From an uncultured Sulfuricurvum sp. (GTDB lineage: Bacteria > Campylobacterota > Campylobacteria > Campylobacterales > Sulfurimonadaceae): DNA of 42,050 nt. A program made the translations under genes and the position numbers. Below the pieces are notes generated by a model. That model was not told the DNA's origin, did not search any database, and worked only from the letters and a program-made list of their open reading frames with translations. The stretch is from the NCBI GenBank assembly GCA_903844635.1, contig CAIMUF010000034.1:1-42050 (forward strand), read 5' to 3'. Shown here in pieces: positions 7,470 to 15,628 of the stretch (its first letter is position 1; every line of letters begins with the position of its first letter).

Positions 7470-7805
7470 ATGAAAACATTAATAAGGTTAGTGTCGGCTT
7501 CGGCTATTTTGGCAACGTTAGCATTTGCTGATACGCCTGTACAAAATCAAGAACAGGTTCAAAATAAAGTGCAAAACGAAGTTCAAAATCGTTTTAAAAA
7601 TATGAAAACAGATGAGCTTTTAGAAAAACGGGGAACAATGACATCTCAACAAGAGCGTGAACAGCTTCATAATGAACTGATGACCCGTGAGCAAAAAATG
7701 ACGAAAGAACAAAAAGAAAAGTTCAATAAGCGTCCTCCTGAAAATCGTATTCCAAAAGGGATGGGTCAAGGCGGCGGAATGGGTGGAGGTAAAGGAGGGC
7801 GTTAA
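7470..7805 (+). CDS. Small secreted protein, DUF1104-like, Gln/Asn repeats and Gly-rich tail
   Basis: The 111-residue product has a clear Sec signal peptide (MKTLIRLVSASAILATLAFA, cleavage near residue 20). It is followed by a short repeat of VQN units (PVQNQEQVQNKVQNEVQN), a helical Lys/Glu/Met-rich region with MKTDELLEKRG and ELMTREQKMT, and a glycine/methionine tail (GMGQGGGMGGGKGGR). The MxTDELLxxRG...ELxxR pattern is reminiscent of the DUF1104 periplasmic proteins of Helicobacter and relatives; that link is from memory of the pattern and is moderate. No enzyme motif is visible. CGGAGG gives a strong ribosome site. Met and charged residues could suit metal binding or chaperone-like action, but this is not shown. 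A terminator follows directly. Confidence 0.7.
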   Translation: MKTLIRLVSASAILATLAFADTPVQNQEQVQNKVQNEVQNRFKNMKTDELLEKRGTMTSQQEREQLHNELMTREQKMTKEQKEKFNKRPPENRIPKGMGQGGGMGGGKGGR

Positions 7806-7829
7806 TCGTCCTTTTTTACGTTAAAAAGG
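7791..7829 (+). terminator. Terminator region between the small secreted protein gene and uup
   Basis: AAAGGAGGGC (7791-7800) can pair, partly through G-T pairs, with GTCCTTTTTT (7808-7817), giving a hairpin followed by a run of six T on the + strand. A second overlapping hairpin, CCTTTTTT (7810-7817) with AAAAAGG (7823-7829), could act on the - strand for the converging uup gene, which ends at 7839. Bidirectional use is inferred. Confidence 0.5.
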
Positions 7830-7838
7830 CATTGTTCA

Positions 7839-9788
7839 TTATTTTTTCAGTGCTTCTATTTCTTCTGCTTTTTCCTCAATTGTCAGTAACTCTTCTACTT
7901 TTTCTTCATAAAGCGCTTTGGTTTTTTCGAGTTCATCCGCTAAAGTACGAATTCCCTTTTCTTCATAACACTTTGGGTTTGCTAAACATGCGTTAAGTTC
8001 ATCCATTTTAGCTTCAATTAGTTCAATTTCTTTGGGTAATGTTTCCAAAGCTCGAGTCTCATTGTAAGTGAGTTTGAAGATTTTTGGCTTGTCTTGAATG
8101 GCTGTTTGAGATACTGGTTTTGCGAATTCCAGTGCCATGGCATCCATTTCTTGAAGCTCTTTCTCATCGTCGAGGTATTCACTGTAAGCTTTAAGACTCT
8201 CTTCGATCGTCCCGTCCCCTTTAAAAATAAAGAGTTTTTTAGCAATTTTATCAACAAAATAGCGGTCATGGCTTACCAATATGACCGCACCGGGAAAGTT
8301 TTGGAGTTTTTCTTCGAGAATATTAATGGTTGGAATATCGAGATCATTGGTCGGTTCATCGAGGATAAGAATGTCTACTTTTTTGGTGAAAAGTAAGGCG
8401 AGTGCGACACGATTTTTTTCTCCTCCGCTGAGTGTCCCGATTTTTTTATCCAAAAATTCTCGAGGAAAAAGAAAGTTTTTAAGATAGCCATAGACGTGAT
8501 AATCTGTCCCTTGTGCGTCCACTCGATCACCGCCATGAGGACAAAACGTCTCAACGAGGTTAAGTGAATCATCAAGCATTTCGCGGTGCTGATCGAAATA
8601 GCCAATGCTTAGTTCGCCTTGCTTGATAATTCCGCTTGTGGGTTTAAGTCGTCCAAGCAGGGCTTTAAGGAGGGTTGATTTTCCGCTTCCGTTGGGTCCT
8701 ACGACGGCGATGACATCTTTTTGCAAAATTCGTGTTGAGAAATCTTTGATGAGAAGTTTATCCCCCAGTGTCAGGCCTAAATGCTCCAATTCAAAGAGCA
8801 TTTTTTGACGATTTACCCCTTCTCCACGATTGAAATGTTTGGCTTCACGTTCCAGTTCAAGACGCATTTTATGAATTTTACTGGGGTTGTTTTTGGCATC
8901 TTCGCGTAAAGCCAATACGCGCTCTTTACGTCCTTCGTTACGTTTTAAACGAGCTTTTACCCCACGCGAGAGCCACTCATTTTCAGTTTTAAGCAGTTTG
9001 AGGAGGTTGTCGTGCTGTTGCGCCATCGTGCGCAATAGCTCTTGCTTTTGGGTCAAATAATTGCTGTAACCTCCGGTGAATTCACGCAGAGCGCAATCTT
9101 CAACTTCGATGGTTTTCGTGGCGATTTGATCAATAAAATAGCGGTCATGGGAGATAAAAAGAAGAGTAAACTTTTCTTTTAAAATCAGTTCTTCGAGAAA
9201 CTCTACCATGTAGACGTCGAGGTGATTGGTGGGTTCATCCAGCAGCAAAATATCGGGCTTAAGTAGCAGCAGTGATGCGAGAGCAACGCGACGTTGTTCT
9301 CCACCGCTTAGGAGATCGACATTTTTATTTTCATACTCCGTGAGCATAAAGTGATGCATGATACGCACGATTTTATCGTCCAAATTCCAGGCGTTATGAT
9401 GATCTAAAAAGTTACTTAAACGTGCTTGCTCATCCAACAAGGCGGTATTTTCATATTCGGTTGCGAGAAGGGCAGAAATCTCATCAAAACGGACTTTGGA
9501 TGTTCGAAGCTCTCCCAACCCTGCTTCGACTGCCTCTCGAACGGTGTGAGACGGGTCAAATTTCGGAACTTGAGAGAGCATTTTGATCTCAATTCCTTGA
9601 CGTGTCATGCGCTCGCCCTCATCAGCATCAAGTGAACCATGGACGATTTTCATCAGAGTTGATTTACCGCTGCCGTTTTTACCGACGATAACGACACGCT
9701 CACCCTCATCGATGTGAAAGTTGATATTTTCTAAAATTTTCTGCGCTTCGTAGTGTTTGCTAACACCGAGTAGATCGACTAATGCCAT
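7839..9788 (-). CDS. uup: ABC-F family ATPase, Uup-like
   Basis: ABC-F proteins have two ATP-binding cassettes and no membrane domain; they act on the ribosome, and Uup is linked to tandem-repeat excision and ribosome function. In this 649-residue product cassette 1 has GKNGSGKS at 36-43, LSGGEQRR and LLLDEPTNHLD. A charged linker follows with RLKRNEGRKER. Cassette 2 has GPNGSGKS, LSGGEKNR and LILDEPTNDLD. A C-terminal coiled coil (about 580-649, Glu/Lys/Leu rich) is the feature that marks Uup within the family and binds DNA in the E. coli protein. It starts three bases after the preceding small gene and may be the last gene of the nitrate operon transcript. It could also be another ABC-F subtype. 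Confidence 0.92.
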   Translation of the reverse strand: MALVDLLGVSKHYEAQKILENINFHIDEGERVVIVGKNGSGKSTLMKIVHGSLDADEGERMTRQGIEIKMLSQVPKFDPSHTVREAVEAGLGELRTSKVRFDEISALLATEYENTALLDEQARLSNFLDHHNAWNLDDKIVRIMHHFMLTEYENKNVDLLSGGEQRRVALASLLLLKPDILLLDEPTNHLDVYMVEFLEELILKEKFTLLFISHDRYFIDQIATKTIEVEDCALREFTGGYSNYLTQKQELLRTMAQQHDNLLKLLKTENEWLSRGVKARLKRNEGRKERVLALREDAKNNPSKIHKMRLELEREAKHFNRGEGVNRQKMLFELEHLGLTLGDKLLIKDFSTRILQKDVIAVVGPNGSGKSTLLKALLGRLKPTSGIIKQGELSIGYFDQHREMLDDSLNLVETFCPHGGDRVDAQGTDYHVYGYLKNFLFPREFLDKKIGTLSGGEKNRVALALLFTKKVDILILDEPTNDLDIPTINILEEKLQNFPGAVILVSHDRYFVDKIAKKLFIFKGDGTIEESLKAYSEYLDDEKELQEMDAMALEFAKPVSQTAIQDKPKIFKLTYNETRALETLPKEIELIEAKMDELNACLANPKCYEEKGIRTLADELEKTKALYEEKVEELLTIEEKAEEIEALKK

Positions 9789-9791
9789 AAA

Positions 9792-10115
9792 TTATTCCGT
9801 AGGTGTGGAGATGGTAAAACAGGTATTACGTGAGAGATACCATGTCGCGATGGCATAATCTGTATATGGGTATTCACTCTGGGATGAAGGTATGGAATCA
9901 TGGAGCAGTTTGGAACGAATGATACCAAAAATGATAAAGCCCAACAGCAATGAGCCAATTGCGATAAACCAATCGCTTTTCCACCATATTAAAAGGGCTA
10001 AAGCGTAATTTCCATAGCTCAAAGACCATCCCAAACAACGTGCCATAAATCGACACTTGCGTGTCGGAAGTGTAGGGGTTGGGTCAATGTGGAAGGTAAA
10101 AGGTTCATTATTCAT
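9792..10115 (-). CDS. Small membrane protein, unknown function
   Basis: The 107-residue product has a polar, proline-rich N-terminus (FHIDPTPTLPTRKCRFMARC), two hydrophobic segments (about 37-50 and 50-66, probably a hairpin or one long helix pair), and a polar C-terminus. I recognise no family. It begins 22 bases after nasA and ends three bases before uup, so it sits inside the apparent run cobA-nirA-nasA-this gene-uup on the minus strand. A role in nitrate or nitrite handling is possible only by position. Coding reality is supported by the tight packing and a start consistent with the upstream gene end. Confidence 0.65.
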   Translation of the reverse strand: MNNEPFTFHIDPTPTLPTRKCRFMARCLGWSLSYGNYALALLIWWKSDWFIAIGSLLLGFIIFGIIRSKLLHDSIPSSQSEYPYTDYAIATWYLSRNTCFTISTPTE

Positions 10116-10137
10116 AGGGCGAATTATAGCGAAATAG

Positions 10138-12165
10138 TCATATCCTTTTTGTACTTAGGGTGACTTGTGCAGATTTTAAAGCACTTTGAAATGAAAAAGG
10201 GTCGTTAATGGTGGGGACTAATGTATTTATGGGGGCTTTCGGATAGCCAAAAGGGGCAAAGAGATGGCGTGAGGCGAGTTCTCCAAAGCGAATAGGCAGC
10301 TCGAGTTGTCCAAGTTCATTGGAAACTATAACGCTGTCACCTTCATTTAGATTCATCGCAAGCGCTTCGGAAGCATTCATAAGCAGATATGGATGTTCTT
10401 CGTCTTTCAGGAGTTCATCGACCAAGCCTGTTCGGGTCATGGTGTGCCATTGTTTTTTGGTTCTCCCTGTAATGAGGACATAGTGTTCATCAGCAAGAGT
10501 TAAAGTGGAGGAGATGATGGGGTGAAACTGTACTTTGCCCGATGTTGTTGGAAATATTTCATCGGTATAAAGGCGTTCTCCTCCCCATTGATAGGATAGG
10601 GCGTCATACTCTTGTGTACTTTGGTCACATAATCGTTTTGTAGTTAGGGCTTTGTACTCATCGTAGACGTCTTGGGTATTAGGGTACTTAAATCCGCTCA
10701 ATCCTAGTTTTCTGGCAATATCACAAATAATATCAAGATCGCTTTTTGCTCCCGATGGCGGAGATTTAAACGGTCGTACGCGTTTGATAAAACGCTCTGA
10801 ATTGGTCATGCTCCCCTCTTTTTCACCCCATCCGAAAGTTGGCAATACCAAGTTTGCTAATGCAGCTGTTTCGCTGAGAGTGCAATCTTGAACGACTAAA
10901 AAAAGATCAGGAGATTCAAGTGCGTGTTTGGTTTTTGCGACATCGGGAAGGCTTAGGAGCGGGTTACTGCAAGCGACCCATAAAAATTTGATTTTATCGC
11001 AGAGTATGGAATCTACGGCTTCGGTAATGGTGATTCCTACCTCCGGTGAGATGGAATTTTTCGGAAGATTCCAGTGGGTTTCACAGGCGATTCGGTCATC
11101 TCGATTACGAACATCACGGTATCCGGGAAGGGCATTGGAGAGATAGCCTGTCTCTCGCCCTCCCATAGCATTGGGTTGACCTGTCAGAGATAAAGGTGAG
11201 CCTTTAGCAGCATTTAGCCTGCCTGTTGCTAAAAAGAGATTGATAAAACCGATGTTGCGCATCACGCCATCTTGTGCTTGATTGAGTCCTTGACACCACA
11301 GACCGAGTATTTTTTTATCCGATCCTAACGCTTGAAGGAGTTGTTCTGAGGCTTCTATAGGTATACCGCACGACTTGATGGCATCGTGATAGGGAGTTTT
11401 AAGGGCTTCGACCAGAGTGTTTTCGAATCCTTGCGAAGAACGTTGGATAAAATCGATGTCGCACTCATTTCGTCGATAGAGTTCACCTAAAAGGGCATTG
11501 TAAAATAGGGTGTCACTTCCGCTGTGCAGACCAATCCAAAGGTCGCTTTTTTGCGCCGTTTCGGTACGGATAGGATCAATGGTGATGATGAGTGTATCGG
11601 GATGAGATTTTTTACGTGCCAAGATGCGTCGAAACACAATCGGATGTGCCCAGGCAGGGTTCGAACCGCTGATGAGTATCACATCGGCATTATCAATGTC
11701 TTGGTAATTACCTACGGGACCGTCGCTTCCAAAAACCATTTTGTGGGCTGTCACGGCGCTTGCCATACAGAGTCGTGAGTTGGCATCGACGTTGTTGGTT
11801 CCTAAATGCCCTTTAATCAGTTTGGTAAAAAGATAGCTCTCTTCGGTAAGAAGCTGTCCTGAAAGGTAAAAATAGAGCTCTTCTTTAGAAAGTGAGGTGA
11901 TGTTTTGAGTAACAAGATCGATGGCTTTTTCCCAAGAAATCTCTTGAAACGGTTTATTCTTATCTTCTCGGTATAACGGTGTATGCAAGCGTTTTATATC
12001 AAGTGCTTTTGCCATTTGAATCGGTTTAAAACACAAATCTCCTAAAGTGGAGGGATTGGTTTTATCCCCTTTGACTTTATATCCTTTATCGCTGCACTCC
12101 ACATTTAAAGCGCACCCTGTACCGCAAAAAGGGCATCCTGTAGAGATTGATTCTGATAGGTTCAT
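10138..12165 (-). CDS. nasA: Assimilatory nitrate reductase, molybdenum catalytic subunit
   Basis: This enzyme reduces nitrate to nitrite in the cytoplasm using a bis-MGD molybdenum cofactor. The 675-residue product carries the N-terminal [4Fe-4S] motif C11-X2-C14-X3-C18...C45 (CPFCGTGC). C133 in NSRLCMASAV is the likely molybdenum ligand. The pterin-binding segments ISGSNPAWAHP, GLWCQGLNQAQ and GQPNAMGGRE follow, then a C-terminal dinucleotide-binding domain with ITGRTKKQWHTMTRTG. There is no Tat signal, which separates it from periplasmic NapA. It lacks a C-terminal BFD-like [2Fe-2S] domain, so it is of the ferredoxin/flavodoxin-type NarB/NasA class. Its ATG lies one base after the nirA stop (TAACATG), showing tight coupling. 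Formate dehydrogenase is the main alternative but does not fit the nirA and nrt context. Confidence 0.92.
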   Translation of the reverse strand: MNLSESISTGCPFCGTGCALNVECSDKGYKVKGDKTNPSTLGDLCFKPIQMAKALDIKRLHTPLYREDKNKPFQEISWEKAIDLVTQNITSLSKEELYFYLSGQLLTEESYLFTKLIKGHLGTNNVDANSRLCMASAVTAHKMVFGSDGPVGNYQDIDNADVILISGSNPAWAHPIVFRRILARKKSHPDTLIITIDPIRTETAQKSDLWIGLHSGSDTLFYNALLGELYRRNECDIDFIQRSSQGFENTLVEALKTPYHDAIKSCGIPIEASEQLLQALGSDKKILGLWCQGLNQAQDGVMRNIGFINLFLATGRLNAAKGSPLSLTGQPNAMGGRETGYLSNALPGYRDVRNRDDRIACETHWNLPKNSISPEVGITITEAVDSILCDKIKFLWVACSNPLLSLPDVAKTKHALESPDLFLVVQDCTLSETAALANLVLPTFGWGEKEGSMTNSERFIKRVRPFKSPPSGAKSDLDIICDIARKLGLSGFKYPNTQDVYDEYKALTTKRLCDQSTQEYDALSYQWGGERLYTDEIFPTTSGKVQFHPIISSTLTLADEHYVLITGRTKKQWHTMTRTGLVDELLKDEEHPYLLMNASEALAMNLNEGDSVIVSNELGQLELPIRFGELASRHLFAPFGYPKAPINTLVPTINDPFSFQSALKSAQVTLSTKRI

Positions 12166-12166
12166 G

Positions 12167-14065
12167 TTATTCGCCAGTTTCGAATTTTTTCAGTTCAACA
12201 ACGATTTCGGTAAATACTTTCGATCGTGTCAGAGGATTAGGCTCTACCATTTTTTCGAGTATCGTTGCGTAGCGTGTAAGTTCGGAAGATTTATGACGGT
12301 AGCTTTTTTTCTCCTCTGCGAGTGGCTCATCGGTATCGTAAGGCTTATTTTGTGTGGCTCCATAAATGATAGCGCAACCAAATTCAAAAATCTCATCCTG
12401 TTCTTTGTGTGAACCGCCTTGACGCTTGAGATTAAAAGACAGCAGTGCTTCGAGTTTGTTTTCCAGGCGCATTTGTCGATTCCAACGCATTAAAAAACCG
12501 ATAGAAGCGTTGGTATAACGCACTTGCAAACGGAGAATAAATTTTTCCAGACTCTCTTTAGGCGTGCGTAAATCCCGATATTGACGCATGAGTTCCGCAA
12601 CGTATTCGCGTGCGTGCTCTAAGACGATTCCTTTGAGTAAGAGATGTCCTTCTCCACCCTCGCCACTGAGTGTTCCGCCGATGAATATATCGACACCTAA
12701 GACTGTTTTTCCATTATAAGGAGTTTTGCAGCCTAAGTATCCTAGATCTCCTGCACCGTGAATACCGCATCCTTTGACACACGCAGACCAATACAAACGC
12801 ATTTTTGCATCTTCCATCGGTACTTCACGCGCTAAATACTCTCCCATTTCTATGGCATCGGGTTTGTTGGGAATGACACCAAACGGACAATGAGCTGTCC
12901 CTGCACACGCGATGAGATTTGCCATATAAGGAGAGGGACGGTTTGGATATGTGACAAATAATGGTGAGTTTAGTGCCGCAGTTTCATCCGTGATTCCTGT
13001 AATGATGAGGTTTTGCTCGATGGTGAGACGAATAGCACCGTTTTGAGAGGCAGCAATATCAGCAGTATCGCTCAAATCACTTCCGCTAAATACACCTGAT
13101 GGGACGGCCGCGTAGAGAGCAAACGATTCGTCTTTGAGCGAAATTTTTCCGTAATGATCGCCTCCTTCGAGGCAGCAGAGAGTCTCGCCTGAGAGAGGCA
13201 TTGTGTGAGAAAGCTGTTCTTCGATAGCGTTTCTAAATTCTGCCATTCCGACTGCCTCGATGAGAAAAACAAGACGATTTTTATTGCGATTGTCCCGAAA
13301 GCCATATTTTTTAAAGAGTTGTACGACTGCTTTAAAAACGTTAACTGCTTCATGAGACAGGACAAACATATCGGCACTTTTTGCCAATGTTCCGACACGT
13401 CCGCCTAAAAAGAGGTTAAACCCATATACGCCATCTTTTTGTGCGAGAGCAAGGGCAAAATCCTGACCGAAGATATTGCAGCGATTGGCTAGTGAACCGT
13501 TGATTCCAATATTGAATTTGCGAGGAAGTGTTGTAATCCACTCTTCATTTTTTAAAAATATCGCTTGAATTTCCTCCATGATGTGAGTGCAGGAAATGAT
13601 ATTATCCATCGCTAATCCATCGAGAGGATCAATGAGAATATTACGAAAATTATCAACCCCCGTTTGGTAGCTTGTAAGACCGACGCTTTCCAGGAGACTT
13701 AGTGCTTCAGGTATATTTTCAATGGTGATGTAGCGTAATTCGATCTGCATACGTGTTGTGATGTCGATGTAGTCTTGACCAAAACGTGTTGCTACATCGG
13801 CTAGTGTCTGTGCTTGTTCTACACTTAAAGCCCCACCGGCAATACGTACCCGAATCATAAACTTTTCAGGGGTAGCCGGACGGTCAAAGACACCGAAACT
13901 TTTGAGGACGAAATCCTTGTCTTCGTCGGTGATGGAAGCATACCCTGTTTTGGAATATCCGATCAGTCGTTCCCATGCCTCTGAGGCACTAAAAGTATCT
14001 TTGATAGTTTCGGTTTTGTGTCGTTTGGCACTGCGTGCTTCATTAGCCTGCATTAGCGATGTCAT
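12167..14065 (-). CDS. nirA: Ferredoxin-type nitrite reductase (siroheme, [4Fe-4S])
   Basis: NirA carries out the six-electron reduction of nitrite to ammonium. I place the start at ATG 14065 because AAGGAG lies seven bases upstream on this strand; a longer frame to 14296 only runs over cobA. The product has 632 residues. It has the paired nitrite/sulfite reductase repeats, with TRMQIELRYI near 104-113. The siroheme/iron-sulfur cysteines are C387-X5-C393 (CAGTAHC) and C429-X3-C433 (CVKGC), and PFGVIPNKPDA and GIHGAGDLGYLGC surround the active site. It is longer than the usual 510-590 residues, with an extra C-terminal region of about 100 residues of no recognised domain. Overlap with cobA by 23 bases and near contact with nasA point to one operon. 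Sulfite reductase is the alternative; context favours nitrite. Confidence 0.92.
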   Translation of the reverse strand: MTSLMQANEARSAKRHKTETIKDTFSASEAWERLIGYSKTGYASITDEDKDFVLKSFGVFDRPATPEKFMIRVRIAGGALSVEQAQTLADVATRFGQDYIDITTRMQIELRYITIENIPEALSLLESVGLTSYQTGVDNFRNILIDPLDGLAMDNIISCTHIMEEIQAIFLKNEEWITTLPRKFNIGINGSLANRCNIFGQDFALALAQKDGVYGFNLFLGGRVGTLAKSADMFVLSHEAVNVFKAVVQLFKKYGFRDNRNKNRLVFLIEAVGMAEFRNAIEEQLSHTMPLSGETLCCLEGGDHYGKISLKDESFALYAAVPSGVFSGSDLSDTADIAASQNGAIRLTIEQNLIITGITDETAALNSPLFVTYPNRPSPYMANLIACAGTAHCPFGVIPNKPDAIEMGEYLAREVPMEDAKMRLYWSACVKGCGIHGAGDLGYLGCKTPYNGKTVLGVDIFIGGTLSGEGGEGHLLLKGIVLEHAREYVAELMRQYRDLRTPKESLEKFILRLQVRYTNASIGFLMRWNRQMRLENKLEALLSFNLKRQGGSHKEQDEIFEFGCAIIYGATQNKPYDTDEPLAEEKKSYRHKSSELTRYATILEKMVEPNPLTRSKVFTEIVVELKKFETGE

Positions 14066-14819
14066 GTGCGGTCTCCTTGATCTCATGGATGTATTTTGGA
14101 AGTTTGGATTCGAGTGCGACGACATCACCAAAAATGATGATGGCAGGTTTGGGTGCATTTTTGGCAGCTTTTGGCAAATCCAACAAGGTTGTGATAATCG
14201 TGCTTTGATGCTCTGTTGTGGCATTGGAAACGATAGCGACATTGAGCGCGGGGTTAATCCCTTTATCCAGTGCCTCGGCTGTAATTTGCTCTGCACGGCT
14301 CAGTCCCATCAAAACGATCGTTGTATGGTGCTTCATGTTTAGCAAGGGTATCCATTCCAAGTTCACACGATCACCTGCTAGATGAGCGGATACAACCGAC
14401 ATTCCCGTGGCATATCCGCGTGCAGTCGGGGCGATTCCGGCTGAGAGCGGACCGCATAGTGCTGAAGATATCCCCGGAATTACTTCGGTATGAATACCAC
14501 ATTCAGCGGCATAAATGGCTTCTTCCGTTCCGCGTCCGAAAATATAAGGATCACCGCACTTAAGACGACCGACATTCAAACCGCTCAGGGCATATTTGGC
14601 TATGAGGGTATTAATCTCCTCTTGGGTTGAGCTGTGGTGACCTTTTTCTTTTCCAACGAAGACGACTTTGGTCTGCAATGGAATCAAATCAATAATCTCT
14701 TGGGTAAGGAGATGATCGATCAGGGCAACATCGAGTTTTTGAATGGTTTTTAGGGCTTTTAGGGTTAGCAAATCGGCATCTCCCGGTCCGCACCCAATCA
14801 AATAAAGGTGTCCGCTCAT
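14043..14819 (-). CDS. cobA: Uroporphyrinogen-III C-methyltransferase
   Basis: CobA/SumT adds two methyl groups from S-adenosylmethionine to uroporphyrinogen III, giving precorrin-2, the first step to siroheme and cobalamin. The 258-residue product has the SAM-binding start LYLIGCGPGDADLLTLKA, then VGRLKCGDPYIFGRGTEE, VIPGISSALCGP and PTARGYATG, and VLMGLSRAEQI. Length is that of the stand-alone enzyme. AAGGAAA precedes ATG 14819. It is the first gene of the minus-strand run and overlaps nirA, the enzyme that needs siroheme; the next step is encoded just across the divergent gap at 14921. This strongly suggests a dedicated supply of siroheme for nitrite reduction. Confidence 0.95.
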   Translation of the reverse strand: MSGHLYLIGCGPGDADLLTLKALKTIQKLDVALIDHLLTQEIIDLIPLQTKVVFVGKEKGHHSSTQEEINTLIAKYALSGLNVGRLKCGDPYIFGRGTEEAIYAAECGIHTEVIPGISSALCGPLSAGIAPTARGYATGMSVVSAHLAGDRVNLEWIPLLNMKHHTTIVLMGLSRAEQITAEALDKGINPALNVAIVSNATTEHQSTIITTLLDLPKAAKNAPKPAIIIFGDVVALESKLPKYIHEIKETAHDIANAG

Positions 14820-14920
14820 CGTATTTTCCTTATTAGGACTTTTTAATCTTCAAAATAATAGTGTAAAATGAGGGTTAGAAATGCAATAGATTGATTATTT
14901 TTTAAGCATAAAGGAATGTT
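14820..14920. promoter_or_regulatory. Divergent promoter region between cobA and the precorrin-2 dehydrogenase gene
   Basis: This 101-base AT-rich gap must hold promoters for both directions. On + a TAAAAT occurs at 14864-14869, and AAGGAA (14911-14916) forms the ribosome site for ATG 14921. On - the most visible element is the cobA ribosome site AAGGAA. No operator palindrome was recognised. Confidence 0.4.
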
Positions 14921-15496
14921 ATGGCACTTTTCCCCATGTTCGTTGATTTGAAAGATCAAGATTGTCTCGTAATCGGTGCGGGTGAAGTAGCGCTTCGTAA
15001 GATTGAGCAGCTGGTGAAGTTCGTACCAAACCTCACGGTCATCGCACCTGCTGTCCATGAAGAGATATATCAATTAGCACATGATCATTCAATCGTCATT
15101 ATCCAGCGTGAGTATGATTTGGAAGATTGTGAAAATCGATTTTTGGTTATTGGTGCGTTGGATGATCTACGTGAGCAGGAAAAAATTTATGCTGCTTGTA
15201 GGACATTAAAGATTCCCGTCAACTGTGTCGATTCTCCGGCATTGTGCAGTTTTATTTTTCCTGCTTTGATTGTCGAGGGAGATTTGTGTGTAGGGATTAA
15301 TACGTCGGGGAAGGCTCCTGCTGTGAGTTCAGCGTTGCGTCAGTATCTTACGGCTCTTATTCCTAAAAGAATTTCAAAACTTATCGCCAGAGTGGATATT
15401 ATTCGTCAAAATGAGCCGGTAGGTAAAAAACGCCAAGAGAAGATTATCAGAATATGTCGGAAGTTTTTTAAGTTGTCATCTGATGTTACACACTAA
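14921..15496 (+). CDS. Precorrin-2 dehydrogenase/sirohydrochlorin ferrochelatase
   Basis: This is the Met8/CysG N-terminal type enzyme that oxidises precorrin-2 with NAD and, in bifunctional forms, inserts iron to give siroheme. The 191-residue product starts MALFPMFVDLKDQDCLVIGAGEVALRK, with the NAD loop GAGEVA at about 20-25, followed by NCVDSPALCSFIFPA and the signature GINTSGKAPAVSSALR. It contains no methyltransferase domain; that activity is on the separate cobA gene across the divergent promoter. The last residues (DVTH) and the stop codon lie within a palindromic repeat (15483-15570), so the C-terminus may have been changed by that repeat. Ferrochelatase activity is inferred from family. 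Confidence 0.92.
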   Translation: MALFPMFVDLKDQDCLVIGAGEVALRKIEQLVKFVPNLTVIAPAVHEEIYQLAHDHSIVIIQREYDLEDCENRFLVIGALDDLREQEKIYAACRTLKIPVNCVDSPALCSFIFPALIVEGDLCVGINTSGKAPAVSSALRQYLTALIPKRISKLIARVDIIRQNEPVGKKRQEKIIRICRKFFKLSSDVTH

Positions 15497-15570
15497 AACG
15501 AACTGGTCCGTTTTAGTAGCAGGGACACATGTCCCTTGCATCCCCCTAAAGCTACCAGTATAAATACTGG
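15483..15570 (+). repeat. Three-palindrome repeat, family 2, copy A
   Basis: The order is ATGTTACACACTAAAAC; stem 1 ACTAAAACG (15492-15500) with CGTTTTAGT (15509-15517); stem 2 AGGGACA (15521-15527) with TGTCCCT (15530-15536); the box CCCCCTAAAGCTA (15542-15554); and stem 3 CCAGTAT (15555-15561) with ATACTGG (15564-15570). Copy B at 18961-19062 has the same order. Stem 3 has wholly different bases in the two copies but stays paired. Stop codon 15494-15496 of the upstream gene lies in stem 1. Confidence 0.8.
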
Positions 15571-15628
15571 AGAGTAATAAAGTTTTAGAATTGCTGGGTA
15601 TGCTTGGCTAAAAAAAAGGAGCTCTTGA

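Noticed and set aside
14066..14296. 77-residue N-terminal extension of nirA
   Set aside because: It lies wholly over cobA in another frame, has no prepilin, Tat or known domain, and a good ribosome site precedes ATG 14065.
12047..14342. Open frames on + opposite nasA, nirA and cobA (12047-12412, 13902-14342)
   Set aside because: They are antisense to well supported genes, show no domain pattern and have no ribosome site.
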